64,000 nt of DNA, taken from NCBI RefSeq assembly GCF_037977385.1, contig NZ_CP150277.1, positions 310,001-374,000 on the forward strand, read 5' to 3'. Source of the DNA: Terribacillus sp. FSL K6-0262. GTDB taxonomy: Bacteria; Bacillota; Bacilli; Bacillales; Amphibacillaceae. The stretch's first letter is position 1; each line of letters opens with the position of its first letter. A program made the translations under genes and the position numbers. Below are positions 54,068-61,059 of this stretch, one piece after another. Under the pieces are notes generated by a model, which saw nothing but the letters and a program-made list of their open reading frames with translations, had not been told where the DNA came from and did no database searches.

Positions 54068-54098
54068 TTGGTTCCGATTTGTTTTCTGTTGTCTATCT

Positions 54099-54127
54099 AT
54101 TATATAGAAAAATGATAGCGCTAGCAA
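54099..54127 (-). promoter_or_regulatory. Sigma-A promoter of the thiT transcript
   Basis: TTGCTA, 17-nt spacer, perfect TATAAT in the minus-strand reading, about 25 nt before the aptamer P1 helix. Confidence 0.75.
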
Positions 54128-54214
54128 CTATTATTGAAATTTCCTATATATGAAATTTTACCCAAGTGCTAATTTTAGCAATTTTATTACTTTTACTTCA
54201 TATAACGAAATTGT

Positions 54215-54244
54215 TTGAATTCGAGAAAAACTATGACGTATAAT
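54215..54244 (+). promoter_or_regulatory. Sigma-A promoter of the peptide transporter
   Basis: TTGAAT, 18-nt spacer, perfect TATAAT; the -10 ends 32 nt before the ATG. Confidence 0.7.
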
Positions 54245-54276
54245 GGACAATGTTCTTTAAAAAGGGAGGATTAAAA

Positions 54277-55653
54277 ATGGATACACCAGCTACAATCCCA
54301 CAGGGGAAGAAGCATCCAAAGGGATTGTATCTTCTCTTCTTCACGGAATTGTGGGAAAGGTATAGCTATTATGGAATGCGCTCTGTCTTGATGCTTTACT
54401 TGACTGCCGCAGTGATAAGCGGCGGCTTGGGAATGAGCACACAGCATGCTGCTTTCATTTACAGTTTATACGGAGGAGTCATTTATTTCACGCCTATCAT
54501 CGGCGGCTATCTGACAGACAAATATATTGGTCTGCGTACAGCAATCACGATCGGCGGTATCACAATGGCGATCGGAGATTTCACAATATTTCTATTCAAC
54601 AGCCAATTGGGTCTATATATCGGGATTCTTTTCTTGATCATCGGTAATGGTTTCTTCAAACCGAATATTTCAACCTATGTAGGTGAACTATATGACCCAA
54701 GAGACAAACGGAAAGACGCTGCTTTCACAATATTCTATATGGGAATCAACCTGGGGGCATTCTTCTCCCCATTGATCGCTGGTTTCCTTGCAGAAGATCT
54801 ATTCCACTCTGTAGACGCTGATGGTATTGAACACTTTGGCTTTAAATGGGCATTCCTGGCTTCTTCCATCGGAATGATCATCGGTCAGTTGATTTTCAGC
54901 TTGTTGGGTAAACGTTACTTAGGTAATATCGGAACAAAACCTGCTCGTACTGAAGTCGCCGCGAAAAGTGTTCCAGCAGCAAAAATGACAAAAGCAGAAA
55001 AGAAACGTACTGGCGCTGTACTGATTCTATTTGTCTTTGTTATCTTCTTCTGGGCTGGTTTTGAACAAGCAGGCACTTCCCTGACACTTTATACAAGGGA
55101 TTTCATCGATCGGAATATTGGCGGCTATACGATACCGGTTTCCTGGTTCCAATCTGTCAACCCGCTATTCATTGTCATCCTTGCTCCGATCATATCCGCA
55201 ATCTGGTTGAAACTAAGCAAATCAAAACGCGGAGATTTGCGAACAACGACAAAAATGTCCCTCGGTATGATTCTCCTGGGATTAGGTTTCATGATTCTGG
55301 TTCCAGCAGTACTGTATACAGGCAGTGATGAAACGGATATAATGCACAAAGCTAATATTTTATTCATCATCTTTACTTATCTATTCCATACTATAGGTGA
55401 GCTTTGCCTATCTCCGGTAGGACTATCCATGGTAAGTAAAGTAGCGCCTATTAAGATAGCTTCCCTATTGATGGGTGTCTGGATGGCAGCATCCGGTATT
55501 GCCAATATCATCGGCGGACAGCTTGCTGCATTGACAGCAACTCTCGGTTATCTGGAGATATTCAGTGTAATCGGTGCCGCAGCTATCATAGTTGGTATCA
55601 TCCTGCTGGCGGTTTCCAAAAAGCTGCAGTCCATGCTTGATGCCAGAGACTGA
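54277..55653 (+). CDS. POT family di-/tripeptide:H+ symporter
   Basis: Proton-coupled oligopeptide transporter of 458 residues with about fourteen helices (DtpT/YclF-like). The POT signature TELWERYSYYGMRSVL (the ExxER motif) is in helix 1; the second signature FYMGINLGAFFSPLIAG is in helix 5; and the ELCLSPVGLSMVSKVAP segment is near the end. AGGGAGGA precedes the ATG at 54277. It has its own promoter and terminator. Confidence 0.95.
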   Translation: MDTPATIPQGKKHPKGLYLLFFTELWERYSYYGMRSVLMLYLTAAVISGGLGMSTQHAAFIYSLYGGVIYFTPIIGGYLTDKYIGLRTAITIGGITMAIGDFTIFLFNSQLGLYIGILFLIIGNGFFKPNISTYVGELYDPRDKRKDAAFTIFYMGINLGAFFSPLIAGFLAEDLFHSVDADGIEHFGFKWAFLASSIGMIIGQLIFSLLGKRYLGNIGTKPARTEVAAKSVPAAKMTKAEKKRTGAVLILFVFVIFFWAGFEQAGTSLTLYTRDFIDRNIGGYTIPVSWFQSVNPLFIVILAPIISAIWLKLSKSKRGDLRTTTKMSLGMILLGLGFMILVPAVLYTGSDETDIMHKANILFIIFTYLFHTIGELCLSPVGLSMVSKVAPIKIASLLMGVWMAASGIANIIGGQLAALTATLGYLEIFSVIGAAAIIVGIILLAVSKKLQSMLDARD

Positions 55654-55657
55654 TCCA

Positions 55658-55695
55658 TAAAAACACAGTTCCTTTTTAGGAGCTGTGTTTTTTAT
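55658..55695. terminator. Bidirectional terminator between the POT gene and the response regulator
   Basis: AAAACACAG/CTGTGTTTT with inner TCCT/AGGA pairing, and T runs on both sides. Confidence 0.9.
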
Positions 55696-56300
55696 ATGTA
55701 TTCCCTTTCCTTCGCTATGTAAACTGCTTGTGAACGATTCTGGGCACCCAGCTTATCCATCAGCTCCGAGAAATAGTTTCTGATTGTACCCGGCGATAAA
55801 AATAGTTCTGCAGCTATTTGTTTGGTGGAGTATCCTTTTTCCGCCAGCTGGAGGATTTGCTGTTCACGCTCACTTAACGGGGTATCCATTCCCTGTACGA
55901 ATTGATACGTTATCTCGGGACTTATCACGGTGCGCCCATGATAGGCAATGTCCCTTACCGCATGTGCAAGCTGATCACTCGGCGTATCCTTCAGGAGATA
56001 CCCCTCGACGGTCATCTTCATAGCTTCCTTGACATAAGCAGCAGTGGAAAAGGTCGTCAGCATCAGCACCTTTTCGGGGCGGTTATTTTCCCGCAACCAT
56101 TTCACGACTTCCAATCCGCTATATTTCGGCATCTCGATATCAAGAATCAGCAGATCATATGTTTTGGTTTGAAGCGCATGCAAAACCTCCTCGCCGGTAG
56201 CCGCCTGACAAGCAACAAAGAAATCTTCCTCTAAATCTAGCATCGTTGCCATCGCACCCCGAAGCATGTTCTGATCATCCGCCAACAGCATATGAATCAT
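55692..56300 (-). CDS. NarL/LuxR-family response regulator
   Basis: Response regulator of 202 residues. Receiver domain (1-about 118) with acidic pair ADDQ, phosphoacceptor Asp in LLILDIEMP, Thr in LTTFS and Lys in LLKD. LuxR-type helix-turn-helix at about 138-195 (LSEREQQILQLAEKGYSTKQIA). It is the last gene of an ABC transporter/two-component operon of the YvfRSTU type. The ATG at 56300 follows AAGGGGG and lies inside the end of the kinase gene. Confidence 0.9.
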   Translation of the reverse strand: MIHMLLADDQNMLRGAMATMLDLEEDFFVACQAATGEEVLHALQTKTYDLLILDIEMPKYSGLEVVKWLRENNRPEKVLMLTTFSTAAYVKEAMKMTVEGYLLKDTPSDQLAHAVRDIAYHGRTVISPEITYQFVQGMDTPLSEREQQILQLAEKGYSTKQIAAELFLSPGTIRNYFSELMDKLGAQNRSQAVYIAKEREYI

Positions 56301-57420
56301 GCCCAGTTCCCCCTTCGGTTTGCAGCGGTACATTTATTGTCACATGCAATCCACCATCCTGCCTTTTTTTGAAATGAACTTTCCCCTTCATCAGCCTCAC
56401 TCTTTTCCTTATACCATCCACACCATTTCCTTCTTGCCATTCCCTGCCATCAAAGATCCCGTTGTCCTCCACTTCCAATTGGAGTTCGCTTCCGGACGGA
56501 ATGAGGCGCATCTTACAGAATGTAGCGCGGCTATGACGGATGACATTTGTGACAGCTTCTTTGACAATATAAGCAAGCAGAGTTTCCTTCGAACCATCCT
56601 TCATCGGAGGCAAATGCTGTTCCAATTCAAAATCGATTCCCGCCTCCTCCAGTCTGGATTGAGCTGCCTCCAATTCCTCCTGTAAGGATACCAGCCGCAT
56701 ATCACTAACGATTTCCCGCATCTCCCGGAGCAGGGATCTGGCCAGCAGCTGAATATCATGTAATTCCTGTTCCGCCCGCTCTTGATCCTGATATACAAAC
56801 TTCTTCGAAATATCACTTTTCACCGAGATGGTGGATAATGTCTGCCCGACTGTATCATGCAAATCCCGGGCGATTCGATCCCGTTCCCTTTCTTTGATTA
56901 ATTCTTCTACTCGATTGTTCGCCTCGGATAACTCCTGGTTGACTGCTTCCCATTTATGATTCCATGTCTCCTGTGCCTTCCAGGCGGCAGGAGCGATTAA
57001 GGCAATCAAAATACCAGGCAATATATACCCCCAATTCAGATTCGTCAAACCAATCCTATCTACAAGCAGCAAGCCTGCTGTCACACTATTGATTGCCGCA
57101 TAACCCGACCAGAATTGCCATGACTTCTTCACTCCATATAACATGCTCATTGCATATAAAAGTATATAAAAATAAGATACGGATACGAGGAAAACGAGAA
57201 AAGAGATTAGCAATATCATGACCATGGAAGCAGCAAACGTTCTTTCAGGCCGCCAATACATCTCCCGATAGCAGATAAACACAGCAAGCAGTATAAGCAA
57301 AGTAAGCCAAAAACATAAACCTTCCAGAAAAAATAGATTCACACATGAATAATAGAAATACAGCAGCCAAAGATGCGGTATATAGCCTTCCTCTTTCGGA
57401 AATAAGCGGAATTTTTTCAT
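56275..57420 (-). CDS. DesK-like sensor histidine kinase
   Basis: Sensor kinase of 381 residues. Five or six membrane helices (about 12-160) with little extracellular sequence, a coiled coil (about 165-195), HisKA_3 dimerisation domain with the His in ARDLHDTVGQTLS, and an HATPase domain (EAVTNVIRHSRA, DNGIFDG). Such kinases sense the membrane or an intramembrane signal, often the substrate of the associated transporter. AAAGGAGGTGAG precedes the ATG. It overlaps the response regulator by 26 nt. Confidence 0.92.
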   Translation of the reverse strand: MKKFRLFPKEEGYIPHLWLLYFYYSCVNLFFLEGLCFWLTLLILLAVFICYREMYWRPERTFAASMVMILLISFLVFLVSVSYFYILLYAMSMLYGVKKSWQFWSGYAAINSVTAGLLLVDRIGLTNLNWGYILPGILIALIAPAAWKAQETWNHKWEAVNQELSEANNRVEELIKERERDRIARDLHDTVGQTLSTISVKSDISKKFVYQDQERAEQELHDIQLLARSLLREMREIVSDMRLVSLQEELEAAQSRLEEAGIDFELEQHLPPMKDGSKETLLAYIVKEAVTNVIRHSRATFCKMRLIPSGSELQLEVEDNGIFDGREWQEGNGVDGIRKRVRLMKGKVHFKKRQDGGLHVTINVPLQTEGGTGHDSYAVGG

Positions 57421-57428
57421 CTATACAC

Positions 57429-58163
57429 TCACCTCCTTTGTCTGTAGTGCAGCGACATTGCTCCTATAAAGCATACCAAAAAATAACAAACCAGAATGAT
57501 GATATTGGAAATTTCAATACCCTCACCGGATGCAATGCTCCATGCACCAAATGCATACTGGTAGGAGGGCAGCCACTTCCCGAATATCTGCACCCATGCC
57601 GGGAATGTTTCCAGAGGCATCCAAAGCCCTCCCAAAATGGCCAGCCCTAATACCACAATATTCGCTATTGCGGATGCTGTCTGTATTTTCTTGGATTGTG
57701 CAATCAAGACACCAATCGCCAGAAATAGAATCGAGCCAGCCAGCAGCCAGACACTTGTCATCATCCATTCCCCGACAGGGCGGTCAAATCGCTTCCAGGC
57801 ATTTACGGCAAGGAAGAATACTGTGACAATGAATGTATGGAGCAAGAGTTGGGTAAAGATGCGCGCAACGAAGTACTGTGAGACTGTGACAGGATGTGTA
57901 AAAAGATAGTCCATCCAGGTTTGCTTGCGGTCATACATAATCTGGATACCGAATGTTTGCACAGAAGTCACAACCAAGCTATAACAGGTCATGGAGATCA
58001 GGAAAAAATAATCAAAATCCATTCCGCTGATCGTTACGCCTCTATTCATATAAGTAAATAAACTATAAAAAATGAAGGGCATCAGCAAAGAAAAAAATAG
58101 GAAATATCTATCTTTTATCATACGCTGTAACTCCATGCCCGTTGTCAGGATAATAGACTTCAT
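57429..58163 (-). CDS. ABC-2 type transporter permease
   Basis: Membrane protein of 244 residues with six helices in the ABC-2 permease pattern (ELQRMIKDRYFLFFSLLMPFIFYSLF at the start; GGLWMPLETFPAWVQIFGKWLPSYQYAF near the end). It forms an exporter with the ATPase just upstream (4-nt overlap) and is followed by the kinase 8 nt later. Comparable exporters handle antimicrobial peptides, lipids or signalling peptides; the cargo is unknown. Confidence 0.9.
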   Translation of the reverse strand: MKSIILTTGMELQRMIKDRYFLFFSLLMPFIFYSLFTYMNRGVTISGMDFDYFFLISMTCYSLVVTSVQTFGIQIMYDRKQTWMDYLFTHPVTVSQYFVARIFTQLLLHTFIVTVFFLAVNAWKRFDRPVGEWMMTSVWLLAGSILFLAIGVLIAQSKKIQTASAIANIVVLGLAILGGLWMPLETFPAWVQIFGKWLPSYQYAFGAWSIASGEGIEISNIIILVCYFLVCFIGAMSLHYRQRR

Positions 58164-59005
58164 AGGCCAGCCCCCTTCCTATTCAACCCTTCCACATACC
58201 TTTTTAGCGTCTCGCCTTTGATTTCCAGCTGCTTCAGTTGGATATTCCTTTGGATAAGCAATTGCAGTTCCTTATCTGCGTCATCTGTCAGCTTCTGGAA
58301 TACCCCGTCCCGCAGCGTGTATCCCAGGGAGAATAACAGCTTTTCATCCTTGGAATCTGTACGGAAGCTTATCGACTGCCTAAGCCGCCTGATATCCTCA
58401 ATGGCCCGATCCACCCTTATCACACCGCTTTCCAGATACAGCAATCGATCGGTAAGCTCTTCTGCTTCCGATGGAATATGCGTCGTAACCAATATGCCGA
58501 TTCCATCAGCACGTATCGCTGACAATTGCCGGCGAAACAGACGCTTGGCTTCCAAATCCATTCCAGCTGTCGGTTCATCCATGATGAGCAGCTTTGGCTT
58601 TGCAGCTATAGCTAATCGGAACAACAGCCGCTTCATCTGGCCTGTACTTAAATTTTCTGCCAGCATCTTACTTTTTTCATCCAAACCGGCATCTTTCAAA
58701 ACAGTGCTGATGTGTGATCGTTTGCCATGCAAGGAAAGTACATAAGAAATAAATTGCCTGATTGTCAAATTCCCCATAATGGAGGGTGACTGCGGTACAT
58801 AACCAATCCGCGGCCGGGTCCCCGACCATTCCATCTCGCCATGATCTTGTTGCAGCATCCTTAAAATGATCTTAATCAAAGTGGATTTACCAGCTCCATT
58901 GGCACCGAGCAAGAGGATGCTCTCTCCCTCCGACATTCGAAACGTAATATCTCTAAGAACCGACTGTCCATGAAATGATTTACTTATATGATGCAGCATC
59001 AGCAT
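58160..59005 (-). CDS. ABC transporter ATPase
   Basis: ATPase of 281 residues, first gene of the operon ATPase-permease-kinase-regulator. Walker A GANGAGKST, Q loop in YVPQSPSI, signature LSTGQMKRLLFRLA, Walker B LLIMDEPTAGMD, switch His in VTTHIPSEAEEL. The C-terminal extension (about 215-281) is typical of ABC-2 ATPases. The start is the ATG at 59005, because AGGAGGTGG lies 5 nt before it. Confidence 0.92.
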   Translation of the reverse strand: MLMLHHISKSFHGQSVLRDITFRMSEGESILLLGANGAGKSTLIKIILRMLQQDHGEMEWSGTRPRIGYVPQSPSIMGNLTIRQFISYVLSLHGKRSHISTVLKDAGLDEKSKMLAENLSTGQMKRLLFRLAIAAKPKLLIMDEPTAGMDLEAKRLFRRQLSAIRADGIGILVTTHIPSEAEELTDRLLYLESGVIRVDRAIEDIRRLRQSISFRTDSKDEKLLFSLGYTLRDGVFQKLTDDADKELQLLIQRNIQLKQLEIKGETLKRYVEGLNRKGAGL

Positions 59006-59060
59006 AAAACCACCTCCTGCTAACAAGATATCACGTCAAAACGCAGCAAGTAAGAAAGGA

Positions 59061-59082
59061 ATGTCATGAAGAAAGCTGACAT
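59061..59082. repeat. Inverted repeat upstream of the ABC/two-component operon
   Basis: ATGTCA, 10-nt spacer, TGACAT, with a further TGTCAT copy just outside. It lies 56-77 nt before the ATPase start, a fitting place for the response-regulator binding site. Confidence 0.45.
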
Positions 59083-59181
59083 TTGTCATCATATCGTCCA
59101 CTCCATGAAAAAAGATGGGATACTTCCTCAAAATGAAGCCCCATCTTTTTCCAGAATCCCCCGTCACAGCATGTTTTGCCA

Positions 59182-59931
59182 TCAAGCAATTGTATTTGAT
59201 TTCAGCAATGCCTCCTCTTCTTTCTCCAACAAGCTTTGGAACGCTTTTAGGGAAACCTCTATATGTTCTTCCTTCGGTTTTGATGTTGTCAGGAATTGAG
59301 ATGCGTATGTAATCCATTTGAATGGCATGACAAGCAATCGGAAGTACTTGTTTTCATTCATCATCACTTCTCCATAGAAAGGAAACCACAGCATGATCTT
59401 CAGCCAGGATGGAAATGGAATGAATACCATGATCACCGTGTACGCCATGAGTAAAAACATGCATCCCGTCCCGCACCATTCATGAATGCGGGAGGTCTTT
59501 TTCCCTTCTTCTGCATGAAGCGGCCGGCCCTGCAGATACAGGTTATGGACAATATGTTCGGCAGCATGATATTTGCTGACGGGCGTCACTTTGATGATAA
59601 TTGTCATCATGATCAAACCAATAAGCATTCCGGAAATAAAGCCCGCCTCAGCATCTCCTGATTGAGAAGTGAAGAAGTCGAATACTGCCTGAATACGATA
59701 ATTCATTGCAATCGGGGCAAGGAGGAATAGAAGGCCTACCCACCACTTCATATAGAAGCCATAGATGGTATCGGCGAAACCTCTGAGTCCTGGAATCAGA
59801 AGCATATGATTTAACCAATGCGGTAATGATTTAGGCCGTTTCACCTCAACACTTATCTCACCATTTTTATTTCTTGTCGCGCGAGATTGATAGTTTTTCC
59901 CGTAAAAGGAGACAGCATCACCATGTGCCAT
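59182..59931 (-). CDS. DUF1385 family membrane protein (YqhQ-like)
   Basis: Membrane protein of 249 residues with about four helices. The family core SKYHAAEHIVHNLYLQGRPL (about 120-140) and ETSRIH-like segment KKTSRIHEWCGTGC place it in DUF1385, whose function is unknown. The ATG at 59931 has no ribosome binding site. The same frame remains open upstream and shows NELSVNGGMAHGD, which aligns with the GGQAV start of the family, and an AAGGAG site lies 46-51 nt before the ATG. The true start may therefore be a non-standard codon about 30 nt upstream. Confidence 0.8.
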   Translation of the reverse strand: MAHGDAVSFYGKNYQSRATRNKNGEISVEVKRPKSLPHWLNHMLLIPGLRGFADTIYGFYMKWWVGLLFLLAPIAMNYRIQAVFDFFTSQSGDAEAGFISGMLIGLIMMTIIIKVTPVSKYHAAEHIVHNLYLQGRPLHAEEGKKTSRIHEWCGTGCMFLLMAYTVIMVFIPFPSWLKIMLWFPFYGEVMMNENKYFRLLVMPFKWITYASQFLTTSKPKEEHIEVSLKAFQSLLEKEEEALLKSNTIA

Positions 59932-59993
59932 GCCGCCATTGACTGATAACTCATTTATTTTGATAACGATTCTCTCCTTAAGTCGAAGTCATT

Positions 59994-60043
59994 TATATCG
60001 CGTGTCGTTATATCGTTTAACAATATATCTCACTCCGATATAT
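59994..60043. repeat. Tandem TATATC heptamers at 15-bp spacing, plus an inverted copy
   Basis: TATATCG begins at 59994 and 60009, and TATATCT at 60024, so the copies are exactly 15 bp apart. An inverted CGATATA is at 60036-60042 and forms ATATATC-N7-GATATAT with the third copy. The array covers the likely promoter of the DUF1385 gene and lies upstream of padR, so it is a good candidate for the PadR binding region. Confidence 0.6.
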
Positions 60044-60110
60044 TAATCCTTCTTGCTCCAATTTTCAACCCCTGATCTGTCCATTGTTAAAAAATGAGCT
60101 GTTTCTGATA

Positions 60111-60119
60111 TGCTATAAT
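60111..60119 (+). promoter_or_regulatory. Extended -10 promoter of padR
   Basis: TGCTATAAT, an extended -10 element with perfect TATAAT and no good -35, 57 nt before the padR start. Confidence 0.5.
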
Positions 60120-60175
60120 AGGAACTCGCAACAGCATATCCGACAAACATGAAACAGCTGATTGGAGGTAACCGA

Positions 60176-60517
60176 ATGAAAAAAGCCTCACCAACGCAAT
60201 ACTTGCCGCTTACACATACAACTTTCTATATATTGCTTTCCCTCACCACCCCTCTTCATGGATATGGCATCATGCAAAAAGTAGAAGAGATGAGCAAAGG
60301 CGATGTGAAATTGGGTCCAGGAACTTTATATGGGGCATTAAGTAAATTGGAAAAACAAAAAATCATCGCTAAAACCGGTGAAGACGGAGAACGAAGAAAA
60401 AGCTATGTACTTACCGAACTGGGAAAACAGGTTGTGAAGTCCGAGTGGAATCGACTGCAATACTTGGTTGAGGTAAGTCGGCAAAAGGTTGAAAGTATCG
60501 AGGTGGAGGATCTATGA
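60176..60517 (+). CDS. PadR family transcriptional regulator
   Basis: Winged-helix regulator of 113 residues. The PadR core is complete: LTHTTFYILLSLTTPLHGYGIMQKVEEM, then GPGTLYGALSKLEKQKII and the wing GERRKSYVLTELG. The short C-terminal part (about 80-113) is one helix for dimerisation, as in subfamily 2. It is directly followed (ATGA overlap) by a decayed DUF2812 gene, its usual partner. GGAGGT precedes the ATG at 60176. Confidence 0.93.
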   Translation: MKKASPTQYLPLTHTTFYILLSLTTPLHGYGIMQKVEEMSKGDVKLGPGTLYGALSKLEKQKIIAKTGEDGERRKSYVLTELGKQVVKSEWNRLQYLVEVSRQKVESIEVEDL

Positions 60518-60954
60518 CTGCAAAAAGAACACCCAAGCTCTTTTTCGTCTGACATGCAAAGAAATGCCGGGTATAAAATATTCTATACCTTCGAGAAAAT
60601 CGAGTCTGCTTCCTAATATTTACAGACTGGATGATAAAGCCACACGCGATGACGATCTCCATGAATACAAGACGATTTTTCAGGATGCAGGCTGGGAGTA
60701 TGTCACCAGGTACGGTGATTGGCATTATATCCGAACGGAAGAATCTCCGGGGCAAACTGCTGAAATTGACACAGAGCGTGAATATCAAATCGAAAAAATA
60801 TAGCGGCCTGCTGTTATTGCAGCCCGGATGACACTCCTCCTGTATGGCTATTCTAAAAAATTCACTAGCATTGGATATGTCAGTTACATCATTGTCCTTG
60901 ATATTTCTATGTATTTTCAAAATCAGCCAAAAGATTTCAAAGTTAACAGAATAG
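60514..60954 (+). pseudogene. Decayed DUF2812 membrane protein gene
   Basis: The ATG overlaps the padR stop as in intact padR-DUF2812 pairs, but the frame hits TGA after MTAKRTPKLFFV. Recognisable DUF2812 pieces continue in other frames: GYKIFYTFEKIESA (about 60563-60613), then IYRLDDKAT ... AGWEYVTRYGDWHYIRTE up to 60803, then a hydrophobic tail ending LIFLCIFKISQKISKLTE at 60954. At least one stop, one internal deletion and two frameshifts are needed to explain this. The anti-regulator or membrane partner function is therefore lost. Confidence 0.82.
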
Positions 60955-60957
60955 AAA

Positions 60958-61001
60958 AAGCGGTTCTTCCTGCTTTGGTTAAGCAGAGGAACCGTTTTTT
61001 T
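60958..61001 (+). terminator. Terminator after the padR/DUF2812 locus
   Basis: AAGCGGTTC and GAACCG(TT) with an inner CTGCT/AGCAG pairing, followed by seven T residues. Confidence 0.88.
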
Positions 61002-61013
61002 CTATCTTACAGA

Positions 61014-61051
61014 CAAAAAGATTGCAGAGAAAAACAATTCCTCTGCAATCT
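61014..61051 (-). terminator. Terminator after pepF
   Basis: GATTGCAGAG/CTCTGCAATC stem with an 11-nt loop, then TTTTTG in the minus-strand reading, 9 nt past the pepF stop. Confidence 0.9.
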
Positions 61052-61059
61052 GCCCACTA

